A DNA stretch of 64,000 nucleotides from Cristatella mucedo (lineage: Eukaryota; Bryozoa; Phylactolaemata; Cristatellidae). A program made the position numbers and the translations under genes. Positions 25,728 to 38,839 of the stretch are shown here, in pieces; the first letter of the stretch is position 1; each line of letters opens with the position of its first letter. The stretch is taken from NCBI GenBank assembly GCA_009760855.2, contig WPIO01000275.1, positions 82,345-146,344 of the forward strand, read 5' to 3'. The notes under the pieces were generated by a model. It saw only the letters and a program-made list of their open reading frames with translations, had not been told where the DNA came from and searched no databases.

Positions 25728-26835
25728 CTAGGAGACACACCAGCTCAGAATTACCAAACTCGACTCTGAGAAAGACGGTCCAGATTAAAAACCGATAGAC
25801 ACATCTTAAAGAGCTGTGTTTGAATACACAACAATTCATTCAGCATTACCAAAGCAGCAGGGACCACAAAATGATGCTAAAAGCATTGGCAATAAGTGAT
25901 TAGACTCAACGTCAGAATTAGAAATATATCTGAAAGTATATTTACATAGTACATGTACTCGGCAGCTATTTTAGTGGCATATGTCAGCTTGAATTTATCT
26001 TTATGTAGGTTTTTTCAGAGGACATTACTTACACGTCAAGTGCTTTACCGTGGGCATGACTAAATCACAATGAATTTGTCGCAATCTTGACAGGCTCAGT
26101 AAACTCTTTGCCTTTTATTAAAGGTCCCAGCTGGAGGACCAAAGCTATCAAAGGATACAATTTCATGAGCTTGCAGCAAAAGGTCAGCATATGCATGAAT
26201 ATGATTACTTAGCAGCGGTCATTTTCACAGTATGAGATTTAGCAAAACAAATAATCAAATGCCAACCCATAAATGAGACTTTTATTGTGAGCCAAGTCAC
26301 TATGACCTGTAACAATTTAAGAAACACGGCATTAACTAAGTATAGTTAGTGTTTTCTTGAGGCAGGCGCTCGTCTTTTATTATACTGATTACCACTAGTT
26401 ATTAGTATTACAGGATACCATTGCCACTGAAACAGTGAACACTGCCAAACCGTCATTATTCAAACTTAAAATATAGCAAACATTGGTATATTTGTTACGT
26501 AAAATTATAAATCAATTTAAAATGTATATAGGAATATAAATCGATAGATCTGGAAGGTTGCCACTTACTGTCCGTAAGCTCAGCAGAAATAGCAAGGCAC
26601 TTTTACAGAGGGTAAACCTACAAGCCATAGCATCATACAAATGCGTTTATAACTCAATAACTAAAATGCCAAACAGGCTATGATTACGATGGCTTGTGAG
26701 GTTGAACATTATTATAAATATTAATAACAATTATTAATAAAAATAATAGCCTACGTAATACTGCCCGGAGAGAAAAATCTTAATCTCATTGCTTGATAAC
26801 TCACAAAACGAGACGGCTACAACACGAGTTTTTAC

Positions 26836-27005
26836 CTTTATCGTCTCAAGCTCTGAATGTTCCAGTGCTTTTTTTGAGTACATGTAACGTGCGATCTTCT
26901 GGGTCTGTTCCAATGACAAGCTTTCAGTAATTTGATAACTACTTGTACGGATAGCATCGTGCAGTTCTTTCTTGTCTGCCGCCACAGATGGTGAGGAATG
27001 CACTT
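26836..27005 (-). CDS. Internal exon encoding the first half of a CARD domain
   Basis: The exon has a clean acceptor (CTCTTCTTTTAG) and donor (AAG|GTAAAA) and 56 complete codons plus two leading bases. It therefore needs a preceding phase-1 exon, and the Roc-COR exon ending at 30,289 supplies one (G + AA gives Glu). The peptide begins VHSSPSVAADKKELHDAIR and runs through helices 1-3 of a CARD: an amphipathic first helix, the H2 pattern EQTQKIARYMYSKKAL, then EHSELETIK. The exon ends in phase 0 exactly where the second CARD exon resumes. CARDs are homotypic death-fold modules that recruit caspases or adaptor proteins. Reading it as a separate small gene is possible but would need another phase-1 upstream exon, which I did not find. 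A GTG lies at its 5' side, but no ATG start is available. Confidence 0.8.
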
Positions 27006-30000
27006 CTAAAAGAAGAGATTAAACACCTTGTTGGTTAAGCAAAAAAGTAAATGCAAATATATTTTTATTTAACAAAATCCAACGCTGTATTGCAGCAACA
27101 GCTACAATTCTACCAACTTTAAGGATCTCACATGCAAACAGTGTGGAGTTCCAAAATTATCTTGCCAGTCATGTGTTTTGCCATCCTTTAATAAGCAATG
27201 AAGAACGACTGGACACTAGTCATTTTTTCGCTCACAACTCAATCTCCACAATAAAAGAACAGATGTACTCAAATATCAAGTCTCGCTTCACTAGTCCGTA
27301 TATCTAGGACGACCCCACACCCGAAGTCTAGCAACACTATGAAGGAGGATTTTGTATTGCCCACGCAAAGCTTAAATGTCTTTTTGTGCACATTCCGTGG
27401 CCAGCAAAGTGAATCAAACGCAACAAAGAGAACGCGAGAGGCATAGCCGAGTCTCGGGAGCAGTTGAAGTAGTGAGCATCATGCAAGTAGCAGCTCAGGA
27501 CGGTTGCAAAGGATGTGCAACAGTCGGCAGACGAAGATAGTACGTCGGCGTGAGCTAGTATTGAGCCCAACATCTCACAAGTTACTGCTCAAGTGTCCTC
27601 ACTACTACTCTAGCGTGCTATAGAGCTCTCGCGGCTTATATTTTTACGGCCTTCAAATTTCGGCTAGAAGGTCTCGGTTTTAGCTGACCACAAAGGTGCT
27701 CTAGCAAACTCGTCGAACGTACAAATGAATACTAATGTAGGACTGCAACAGACGCCAACTTACTTTCGTCGCCGTGATATAAGTTATAAACTGGACATCA
27801 CTTGCTTGTTAATATATTTTTGGAGGTCGTATCAGCAAGGAAAATTTGCCTTAAAAATTGATACCGGAGAAGTACTCACGTTGGATACTATAGAAATGCA
27901 GTCACTGCCTTTCACAAGACTTATTCAATATCGTCCCTTCAATATGGCATTGCCCACAAAAGAAACTGGCTGCGATGGCATTTCTGCTGCCAGAGCAAAG
28001 TAAAGGTAAAGGTTAGCATCTTTAAACCACTTGTATACAGCAGCCCAAGTGCATCGGCGGCTATCGCAGAAGGCTGCTATGGAGAGTCTCCTACAGCACA
28101 GCACGTGAACCCACGACCACGTTTGTACAGTGCGAGCACAGAACCGACGGGCTAAAACCGCTGTGTAGAGAGATGAGGTACGTGGAGAGATCCACACTGC
28201 TAAATGCTGAGCTGGCCTGCAAATCTTTAACGTCTGAACACTTGTGAAATAGCAGCGAATAAATAACTAATTACTACCGAAAAACTCATTAACGAAGTCC
28301 AATTAATTTACGTCTGACCAGCCAATCATGTAACGAAAGAGCCTGGTCTCACTAGACCTCTTTGAAGATGGTCGGCCAGACGTATACACAGAAGTGGGCA
28401 TCTGTGTTATCAGCAATAAGCTTTTACCGAGCCTGCTCGAAGTCTTCGGTCAAAACAGTTGCAATACACGAGTGATTACTTTCGCATTTGCGAGTTCGGT
28501 GTCGCTGATTGAGCAGAATATCGACTACTCTTTCTTTACCGCTATTCGTCTAACTTTCTTAACCCTCCATAGTTCACGGAGCGATATTACGCGTGCAGAG
28601 TTAAGATATTGTTGAAACATATCTTCGTACTCAACCTTGACAACCTTCGGGTGCGAATGGTCGTAAAAATTAGGCCTGGTGGACTCTGCACCCAGGTCCA
28701 CGATCCAATGACTAGCTTGCCATGCATGTTGCATGCATTTTCACAAAAAGCGATGATAGACATCGGCATCGCACGTTATGTTAGATTAGAGATTACTTTA
28801 ATTGGGTTGTATAGCTATGTCAGCTGGTTTAGCCTAGCGGTTAAGCCTGCAGAACTAATTGTGATTTGTTTATCAACCAGGAAGATCCCAACAATCCGTG
28901 GGAAATTGTGCCGAAGAGTCAAGCTTGGACAGGGGTTAAAATATCTCACTGCATGAGACTAGACTGTTGTACAGTGACATAGCCACTTTTCCATTAATAC
29001 CCACGAGCTTGTTTGCTTACAGCCTGTAAAAACTTGAGTACTTGGAGCTGCATGTAATGGCTTTTATGTCAGACCTTCAGCCACTAGGCACTAAATAATG
29101 ATCATATCTAAAGAACGCTTTTCTCGCTTAATTGCTCCAGCGTCGTATCGAGCATCGTCCAATCTGCTTCAATCAGATCAGTAACTAAATGTATTGGAAT
29201 AAGGTCGACCATAACTAAGCTCCTTTAAAACTATCTAAGCTGTGCAAAAAACAATAGGACGGCACTTGTGGCTGACGGAAGGCTAATATTTTACGATTGC
29301 ATTTCCATAAACTGTAAGTGAGCAGCAGAGCCCTGGCAGTGATCAATTAACAAAACGTTATGCACTATCTTTAAATGAGTTTACACATATAGATGAAGCA
29401 TTGTCAATGGAAAGAAAATCTACAAGAGAATACTCTAGACATTTTGCAGCACTTAATTAATTCAGCAGTAAAAATTAAGCCACCGAACCTATACAAAATA
29501 CCCTAAGAGATGTATTTTTGCTAATTATGATGGCTCAACCACAATTAAGATGAAGCTGCTTCCCGAGATGTACAGGCGCATAGGTCTACAAGGCGTCTGC
29601 CTGAGTAGAGAAGCCCTCCATAGCACCTGGAAGGACGAGATACAGAGCTTGCTACCCACAAGAGTCGCTGCAGAAATCACTTAGGCAGTGGGCTACATTT
29701 TCAGCCCTCTAACCTCCAGACAGGTCATAAAGCCAGCACCTACAGCAAGCGACCCATCGTGGCCGGGTTCAGACACGTGTTTGGGGACTCGACCGTGTTG
29801 CAGAGACCTAATTTAAATTGAGTAAATAGGGGCAACAGATCCTCGAGGCTGAGCATAAAATAGCCAACCAGTTCTGGTCAGTCTAGAAGGACCATCGAGT
29901 TTACTATCATCTCTATTTTTCGAATAGGGAGATTTAAGAAGAGACATTCAAATAAATGAAGAAAGCAAGAGGATTTACATGGACGTCACAGAGTAGTGAG

Positions 30001-30287
30001 AAAACAGATTAAAATAGTGTCGTAGGTCAAAACGCGTGAAAATAGCAGCTCAGGACAAATGGAGAAGAATTATTAAATGTGATTGCAGGGAGAACAGAGT
30101 CTACAGTGCTTAAAGACATGATAAGCGAGTTCCTAATCTAAATATTATTCACAGAAATAGGCGGAGGTGTGAAGACATGCTTGCATAGGAAACGCCAGGA
30201 AACTCTAATAGATCTTTTGACAGACTCAATACCAGTAGCAGAAACACTCCCACACTATACCGAGAGGGATCGACGCGTTTGACCGTA
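27006..30287 (-). other. Inferred intron between the Roc-COR and CARD exons
   Basis: In the favoured gene model this 3.28 kb lies between donor 30,287 and acceptor 27,006. Several short open frames occur on both strands near 27.3-29 kb (60-115 codons), but none shows a recognisable domain. A SINE-like tRNA head sits at 28,822. Around 29,550-29,900 the plus strand has short open stretches broken by stops that resemble a decayed gene of unknown kind. The first ~300 bases upstream of 27,700 could alternatively be a promoter for a separate CARD gene. Confidence 0.45.
28822..28860 (+). mobile_element. SINE family 1 head relic
   Basis: AGCTGGTTTAGCCTAGCGGT matches the A-box end of family 1. The B box and hairpin tail are absent, so this is a fragment or a coincidental tRNA-like stretch inside the intron. 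Confidence 0.4.
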
Positions 30288-30288
30288 C

Positions 30289-32122
30289 CTGGTTTACGTG
30301 GATGCATCCATAATCCAGGTATGTAATCATCGCATCCTCTACAGTACCAAGTAGTTGTACAGTTTTGGTCAGCATGGGATGACTCCTCTTTTTCCAGTTG
30401 ATTCAAAAGAACGGTGCGGCCGTCAGGCGCTTTTGGCGAAAGCTGCTTGTGATTTTTATGTCTCGGGCAGATAATCATGCACAAAGGAGGGACGCCTTTC
30501 CAATGCTCAGCAATATTTTTACTGATGAAGCTCAGCAGCGGTTGAAATACATTCCAGATATTCACCTCCGTTGATCTTGAAAATGCAATTAGATCCAAGG
30601 TGCCGTTGACTCGGCTAATGATAAAGTGCACACGATCGCGTACGAACAGTACTCCATCCTTCCAAACCTCCGGCGAGGCTTCTTTAGCCCATGTTATTAC
30701 TGATGCCAGGTTAGTTGCAAAGAACGCTAGCGGCATGCACTTTTCAATGAAAAAGAGACGCACGTGAACAGAAGGACTGCGAGACGATTCTTGTAACCAT
30801 TCTGCTAACTTAGGCAGTGGTTCATCCATAAGATTACTGGTCAATATGTATTGGTCATTACCAACCTTGTTTATCATGAGAAAATGCTGCATAAAGCTGG
30901 CAACAACTGGCACACGCTCTTCATTTCCCAGCAACAAACGAAAGAAAGTCTCACCGAGAAACCCGCGATCGTATTCCTCTTTGAAATGTCTATAGGAGTC
31001 CTTGGCCATATACTTTAGCATTCTTTCACAATTGTCGTGATGTAATATCTTCTTTAATTCATCAATGATGCGCCGAGGTTGGTGAAATATATACTGTTTA
31101 AGAGACTCGGAGCTTTCTAACCATATAATCTGGGATGTGGTCACAAGAGAACGAAGTATGACTTTCAGAGCAGAGTCATCAGTCTCCGGATCCAAGTGCC
31201 TTCTATACACTTCTTTGACTTGTTTCCATTCCAGATATGGCTGATCCTCGCTTGACGGATGCTCTTTAATCTCTTTCATTATACGGCACCAAGATGCGGG
31301 ATATTGCACATTTGGCTTAAGTTTATCCTTGATCAATGAAAGCAGCTTAAGCAAGTACTCGTGCTGCAGCTCACTGACTTTCTTCGTGCAGCTCAGTGTC
31401 ATGACAGGAATATCAGCAGAAGACAATATGAGCACCGACTTCTTGAGAGAATTGATGGAAGGTTTGTGAGATTTTATGTCTCCGAGTCCAATGATTTGAG
31501 CAGCAAGGTCTTCTTCAGCAGAAAGTTTAAGTTCTAATACATAACTCTCCATATCTTTCAATCTGGCGTTGACATCGTCGGCTACAACCTCATCGGAGTG
31601 GGTTCCAACTATGATCACCCGGATATCAGTTGACTTGGCAAAAACTGTCATAAGCCAATTTTTTACCTGTTTCTTCTGCTCATCAATATCTATATCCATT
31701 CTGTATGCTATTATGCAAAGACCGTTATTAGGCAAAAATATAGGAACAACTTTATGATAAATTTCATGACCTCCAAAGTCATTCACTATAACGACCGAAT
31801 CTCCAATTTTCAATAGGTTCTGGTCGATAACACGAGTTCTGTCTTCTACTGCACAAGCCGAGGGTTCCCTCATAAGCAAAGACTGGGCGATGCTAGTCTT
31901 TCCAGCACCAGTGTTGCCAAGCATGTTTATGGTGTCAGTGCAAAGTGATTCTTTTCCTTGAATAACATCTCGGAAGTACTTCCGAATAGCTTCCATTCCT
32001 TGCCGACACACTTCACGAGGCGGGAAAACCATTGGGTTCTTTTCCAAGTCGAGTGTGATCAGCGAAGTGCGTACGACTTCCTCTGGCAGCTCACTTATCG
32101 TATTTATATTCCCCACTTTTTC
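30289..32122 (-). CDS. Large internal exon of an LRR-Roc-COR (ROCO family) protein
   Basis: This is by far the longest non-repetitive reading frame (611 codons; the frame runs open to 30,149). It starts after a strong acceptor (pyrimidine tract, then TTTTTAG) and not at a Met. The first ~45 residues hold a last leucine-rich repeat (ISELPEEV, then SLITLDLEKNP). The Roc GTPase follows: P-loop GNTGAGKTS near residue 69, switch II DFGG near 115, GTHSD as the G4 motif near 173 and an SC near 244. A COR domain covers roughly 250-540. A Cys/His-rich tail (CPRH, then YCRGC) precedes the donor CAG|GTACGG. ROCO proteins are GTP-dependent scaffolds that dimerise through COR; relatives include MFHAS1 and DAPK1. 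The donor leaves phase 1, which matches the acceptor at 27,005, so I infer the protein continues into the CARD exons. If the intron is retained, the frame adds a short hydrophobic tail before the stop at 30,149. The domain call is certain; the splice borders are inferred. Confidence 0.9.
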
Positions 32123-32387
32123 CTAAAAATAAAGAGAGCTCAACTGACGGATAAGCCATGATGGGAAAGGCAGCTCACCAATCGCACAACTCAGTGCTTT
32201 ATCCACACTACTATGAAGCATTGATAAAAGGAATGCATGTTTGTTGAGCTAAGGTTTGTACAAGAATTTTCCTCGTGAATAACTGGAAGTAGGCATGGCC
32301 AAAGAAATACCTTTCAGCCTCTATAGGCCTTCAATTGGGGTTAAAACCATCATTTGGTTAATGGAATATACGGCAAACTGCATGTAC

Positions 32388-32492
32388 CTGTTTGATAAGG
32401 TTGCTTTCTTCTACTGCAGGTAAGTTAGCGAATAATAAACGGCATTGCTCACCAGAATAGATCAGTATGCAATGGCTATACTTGATGTAATC
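32388..32492 (-). CDS. Possible upstream exon of the ROCO gene (weak)
   Basis: A 105-base open segment is bounded by an acceptor (CATGTTTAG) and a donor (CAG|GTACAT). It is in phase 0 on both sides and so compatible with the phase-0 start of the Roc-COR exon 265 bases downstream. It would encode 35 residues ending LLFANLPAVEESNLIKQ, which could be a divergent leucine-rich repeat but does not fit the consensus well. Splice-site and phase agreement is the only real support; a chance occurrence is quite possible. Other LRR exons further upstream were not recognised. Confidence 0.3.
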
Positions 32493-32575
32493 CTAAACAT
32501 GAAACAGAATGACTAGCATTACACGCAGTAAGTTACACGTCGGGCCCACACTTCTGACAATATATGTAATTCGTC

Positions 32576-33008
32576 CCTCATCACTTCACACTTCGACTTT
32601 GAGAGCACCACACAATCCTTATTTTTCCTAAATATATAATGATATGACCGGCGATGATATGGATGATTCCTTAGCTGATGAGGGTCTGGTGGCGATGACT
32701 AAGTCGGCTAATGAGAACGAGGAAAAGCAGCCAGGGGTTCCACAGGTTCAGTAGGAGGGAAACGGCATTCAACTGAACCGTCCATCTCAAGTCGCGAGAA
32801 CTATTAGGGAAGTACAGGACATGAATGTCAAACTGGAACTACATCCGATAGGTGTATTTAAATTCCAAAATGTGCTTGATGGAGCAAAGAAACCTTTCAA
32901 AAACCTCGCAATTAGTACAAAAAGACAGATCCAGCAACTGCCTATTGGACATACAGTTCAAAGTGACCTTGTAATAATAGACGAATATATTGCTCCAAAA
33001 TATAGTCC
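32576..33008 (+). repeat. Unknown repeat R, copy 1
   Basis: Shares ordered blocks with 34,726-35,100: the AGAGCACCAC start, AATATATA, GATGATTCCTTAGCTGATGA, the TCTGGTGGCGA block and a later CAGCAACTGCCT / AGCAACTGCC block. A plus-strand frame is partly open (DDSLADEGLVAMTKS) but broken by a stop. It lies directly upstream of an old LINE 3' end. Unknown family. Confidence 0.6.
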
Positions 33009-33009
33009 T

Positions 33010-33780
33010 AGTTTTATTATGCCTAAATGTAACACTTGAAATTGGTGACAAGTTTGGCGCCTGGTTAAAGTAGAATGGAACATCTAACTGGGTCCCTCCA
33101 TGGGTAACATCTGGTCTCAAATTCTGCAACTCACGGCTTGTCAATATATTGACCTGTACAAAATCAGGCACTCACCACTGGAGCCAAACTCAACAATTAG
33201 GCTTGTCTGCTGTCGAGCCTTTTGCAGCTGTCAAATCACCACTCTTGGCCACCAGTAATGGGCCCCCAATTAAGCAGTGCCTAAGTTTCAAGGCTGGGTC
33301 ACTCACTTTAAGATCGCTTCATTAAATAGCTACAGCCTGCCTATCGGAACTACTCCCACACAAGGCTTGGCGTCGTACAACCGGATTTTCCGAATAAACC
33401 CATTTAGCGGAACGTTCCTTAAACCTTATAGGCTCCGAAAACATAAACTTAATCCTGACTGGTGGTTAGACACCCTACTCGACCTGATAGAAATGTTACA
33501 AAGCTTAAAACCAACCTTTTATCGCAGCATTAGATGAATACTTGTGATTCGTCCTTAGTTTTGTGTAAGCCTGCTGAAACCTTGAATGCTGCGACAAACT
33601 ATATTTGCATCCTTACCCTTAAAATGTCACCTCTAGCCGGATTATCCTCGTTACGATTGTGCAGGCTACCACCGCAGGCTAACAATGCGACCGTGCTTCT
33701 TTTGTTGCATACGTAAAGTTCCAAGACATAGATTAAGTTTTCAGAGGGCATTATACATATGCAATATTATTATTATCCAG
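33010..33780 (+). mobile_element. Old LINE subfamily copy (RT C-terminus plus 3' UTR)
   Basis: Aligns end to end with 37,205-37,975: the degenerate equivalent of the VTSRIDYCNSQ block, the GATTCGTCCTTAG start of the UTR, a tail hairpin remnant near 33,740 and ATT repeats. Diverged from the younger copies by many substitutions, and no frame is open. Confidence 0.7.
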
Positions 33781-34154
33781 AAACTTCAGCCTGAATAGGA
33801 CGGCTGTGGCAACTTTACTATATTTATAGTTTAGCGGGGGGGGGCGTTGCCACTAAGACAGAATGCAAGGTGGTTGTCTATTGCCTAGCTGTGGGTCCAC
33901 GAGAAGAAAGCTCTTTTGAATCTTCTACAGGCACGACTAAACGCACCAAAAATGTATACGAACTGAGAAAATATTGTAAGAACCATGCTACTTTGCTTTT
34001 TTTTTTCATCAAGAAGTAAGGTACCTTCTCTTCAGTCGCTAGCAAGTTCGAAGATTAAAGGACACAGAAAGCAAAAGGAATGCAGGAAACAATGATTTAT
34101 GTACGGATTCATGTTAATGGCTTAACTTTTTTTATCAAGCATACATTCGTCCCT

Positions 34155-34725
34155 CATCAATACGTCTCATTGGCCACATTACACCACTTTCCCGACCTGC
34201 ACCGGCTACCCGTCAAGCAACGGATTGACTTCAAGGTTTTGTCGCTCACTTTTAGGTCACCCCATTCTTTGGCTCCAACCTACCTCTCAGATCAACTCCC
34301 CCAACAGGCCAAGCATCGTACCACCTGCTTTTCGGAATCCAAAAGTATACCATTACCTCGTAAAAAACCTCAAATCCTTAGTAGACAGTGCATTTAGTTC
34401 GTATTCTGCCAAAGCCTGGAACTTAATCTCGACTTGGGTCACATCATCCCCTGAATTGACCACATTTCTAATGATCTTTAAAAACACCTATTTGGACAGT
34501 ATTTAGTGGGTCTCTGTGATTCGTCGTTCATGTGCTTACGTGTGCTGACACTGTGCATGCTGCCACTTACCATGTTATTCATTTTTTGTTTGTTTATCAA
34601 GCATGATATTGCTCATCATTCAGTTGAATTTCTCTTTGCAGTAAATGTAAAGCGCCTAGATTGAGATTGAGTTCTCTGAGGGCGCTTTATCAAGTGCATT
34701 AGTGTTATTATTATTATTAATTCAC
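34155..34725 (+). mobile_element. LINE 3' end with tail hairpin
   Basis: C-terminal RT remnant (LHRLPVKQRIDFKVLSLTF in the frame from 34,080, then a frame change), standard 3' UTR, tail hairpin near 34,648-34,688 and (ATT)n. 5'-truncated; the reading frame is broken by small indels. Confidence 0.8.
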
Positions 34726-35100
34726 TCATCGACTGTCAGAGCACCACTCAATCCGTTTTTTCAAATATATAGCGATGCGACCGGCAACGGAACGGATGAT
34801 TCCTTAGCTGATGAGGATCTGGTGGCGACGATTATGTCGGCTAGTTAGTAGAGGAAAAGCATCAAGAGGTTTTAGGGCATCAGTAAAAATAGGAGAAGAA
34901 CGGAGACAGAAAACGGCATAAAACTTAAGCATCCAGCTCAAATCGTGGCAACTAATAAGGAAGTACACACGATAATTGTCAACGGGAACCACTCACGATA
35001 TGCCTTCTGCGATTCAAGACCTTGCTCGATCGAGCGGTAAGCCATTCAAAAGCCTCCACACGAATATGAAAACATAGCTTTAGCAACTGCCTGTCCAGAT
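34726..35100 (+). repeat. Unknown repeat R, copy 2
   Basis: Second, more decayed copy in direct orientation about 2.15 kb from the first, beginning immediately after the (ATT)n end of a LINE copy. Several in-frame stops. It could be a non-autonomous element or part of an older LINE's 5' region. Confidence 0.6.
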
Positions 35101-35391
35101 TTTCTTCAGCCAAAGACCAGACACACTTCCTGTGGCCTCATACAACTTTCTCAGGTGAAGGCGACTCAGGCTACTAAGATACTGGACCACGTTAAGACTA
35201 TTCTACTAGGAAAAAATAACCTTGATCAGTGGTTACGCTTGAACCAATGTCTTTTAGGTTAGTAATACGGATCAGAAGAAATGGCTGGACAGAAAAGTAA
35301 GTGATAGGATAGACGTCTTTGCAAGCTGGTTAATACAAATGCAGAACAGATCGGAGAGAAGTCTTACATTGTGGGACACTAGATTTTTTCT

Positions 35392-36474
<1,083 letters not shown>

Positions 36475-36640
36475 GTGGTTATGCTCCCAAAGCTTTGAAC
36501 TCACTACCGATTCACATCACAACGTCCATTGACATGACATTTTAAAATAAGCTTAAAAGGCACATGCCTATTACAGGACTTGGTGGGTCTTTATGATTCG
36601 TTTGACTTGAGCATATAGCTGTGTACACTATGACTGCGTT
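36475..36640 (+). mobile_element. LINE 3' fragment
   Basis: ATGCTCCCAAAGCTTTGAAC followed by the ACATTTTAAAA and CACATGCCTATT blocks and the TGATTCG start of the UTR. Both ends are truncated. Confidence 0.6.
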
Positions 36641-36779
36641 TTGAGGATGTTACCACAAATGACTTGGTTAGTACATTCCATACAGCATCTGTAAAGTTCT
36701 CAGATTGGCATTTTGTTTTCTGAAGGTTGCACATAAATGTATTGTAATTAGTGAAATGTGGACTCTGTAATAATGGAAT

Positions 36780-37975
36780 AATGGCTACTACTGGAATAAT
36801 GACTCCGTGCTTGGTATGCTTCATTTCAAGGCCAACACTCTCCTTGCAGCAGATGTGACCACCAAACATAATGTAGGCTTCCACTTCAATGCAGATGTCT
36901 GTCAGTTGTATTTTCGTTCTGATCCTGTACAGCACTGCAGGTTGATGAACAATCCCAGCTCCATCGCTGCATGTATTGATGACAGATACACACAGATTAA
37001 AGAAAATATTTTAAAATCAAATAACTGTAAACCGACTTACTAGCCAGTAGCAATAAACCAAGAAAGTGTACTCAGAAACCAAACTACTTAGTGTTCTAAA
37101 TCGACTCCACCAGCATATCTCATGTTACGGCTGCACGAAATCCAAGTGTTTAGTCTAAAGTAACCTAGCAATGGAAATATACATTGCAGCAAAGTAGAGT
37201 CCGAGTTTTAGTCTGCCTAATTTTAACATAATAAATAGGTGACAGGAGTCATGCCAGGCTAAAGAAGAATGCTACATCTAACTGTTTCAATCCATTTGTA
37301 ACATCCAGCTTCAAATTCCGCCACTATCAGCTTGCCAGTATATTGAGCTGTGAAAAATCAGGTACTTACGGCTACAGCCGAACTCAGCACATCGGCTTGT
37401 CTGTTGTCGAGACTTTCGCAGTTGCAAATCACGCCCACTTTGGCCACCGATCACCGATTTGCAATTTAGAAGTGCCTATGTTTCAAGGATGGGTCCGTCA
37501 CTTTAGGATCACTTCATTATCTGGCTACAGCCCGCCTATCGGAACTACTGCCATACCTCGGAACTACCGATACTTTGCATCGTACCACCGGATTTTCCGA
37601 ATTAACCCCTCTGACAAAACATTTCTCATACTTTCTATGTTTCCAAAAAACACGAACTGAATATTGACTGACGGTTATACAAAGTAATCGACCTGACAAA
37701 AATTTAAAAAGCTTGAAAACCACAATAATTCACAGCATTAGGTTAATATTTGTGATTCGTCCTTGGCTTTTTTACGCAAGCTGACATTGTGCATGATGCG
37801 ATTTCTTAATTTTGCATTCTAACCCTTGGCATGTCTCCTTTAACCGGACTAACCTCGTTGAAGTTGTTTAGGCTACCACTAACAATGCGATCGTGCTTCG
37901 TTTGTAGCATGTGTACAGTGCCTAGATTGAGAGTAAGTTTTCAGAGGTCGTTATACGAATGCATTATTGCTATTA
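36780..37975 (+). mobile_element. LINE copy with dead reverse-transcriptase catalytic motif
   Basis: The longest old-subfamily copy. The peptide HNVGFHFNADVCQLYF in the frame from 36,807 aligns with HNLGFHFYADDTQLYL of the copy at 40,993, so the catalytic YADD has become NADV. It continues through a decayed RT C-terminus and UTR to a tail remnant near 37,930. Certainly inactive. Confidence 0.75.
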
Positions 37976-38839
37976 TCCGGAAACGTCAACCTGAGTAGGA
38001 TAAATGTTGATGATTTAAGTTCCGAGAATACAAGTCTCTTTGAATGTTCTGTTTTTTCTAAATAGTCATGCGTATACGCGGTTTGGGGAATATCTGATTG
38101 CAGGCTATTTCGGCACGAAGCGTCAGTTTGGCCCGTGAGAAGGAATGCTGCTGGACCATTGCCAAGTCGGGTATGACTTAGCTGGCTGCTAGACTCGGAG
38201 TGAAGGCTCACCGAGAGAGGCGTCGAGCTAGCTAAGTGGCTCGTATATGTAGTCACATTTTTGGAAACCTGTTCATTAAAGTTAGCTCGGAGTGCAATTT
38301 AAGAAATTGCCGAAAGAATAGGCCCAGCTGTATGGGGCGCTTAAAAAGGTGTTTGCAGGACTTGCAGGTGAGGAGAGGCCGGTCAACTATGGCACAAACC
38401 AAAAACTTTAAACTAAACTACTCTGTTGCAGTGAAATAACCAGTAACCCGTTCTGGATGTAAATATATGGTAAAAAACCTTCAAGCCTGAGTGAAAGTAG
38501 GCTCTGCTATAAAGATAATTGGCAGTTTTGCTGGGCCTTCCCTTACTTCGAAAATGTCTATAACACACTGGTAGAAAAAGCAGCCTCCTGGCTCTGGGGG
38601 ATAGCTCCTCCAATCAGGGAAAATCACCAGAGACATAGACCATTCACCTAAATTTTGCAATCCATAACTTTGATGAAGCTGGTCATATGCACTAACGTAA
38701 ACAATGGCAGGGGTTGAGTTTTAGAATGGGGCGGCTAACGCTCCTGCTCCCTTTGGAGCAGTATCCCTAGCTCTCAGCTCGGGCAAGAGCCTTAAATCTT
38801 CTCTTCACAAACTACCCTACACCTTCAACCAGTCCCAAT
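37976..38839. other. No gene recognised
   Basis: Lies between a LINE end and the gypsy remnant. It may include further decayed gypsy sequence, but no block is readable before about 38,840. Confidence 0.4.

Noticed and set aside
28525-28734. A 69-codon minus-strand frame inside the putative intron that looks protein-like.
   Set aside because: No domain match and no phase-compatible splice sites linking it to the ROCO or CARD exons; the direct junction already fits.
29540-29900. Open stretches on the plus strand suggesting a decayed gene.
   Set aside because: Too many stops and no family could be recognised.
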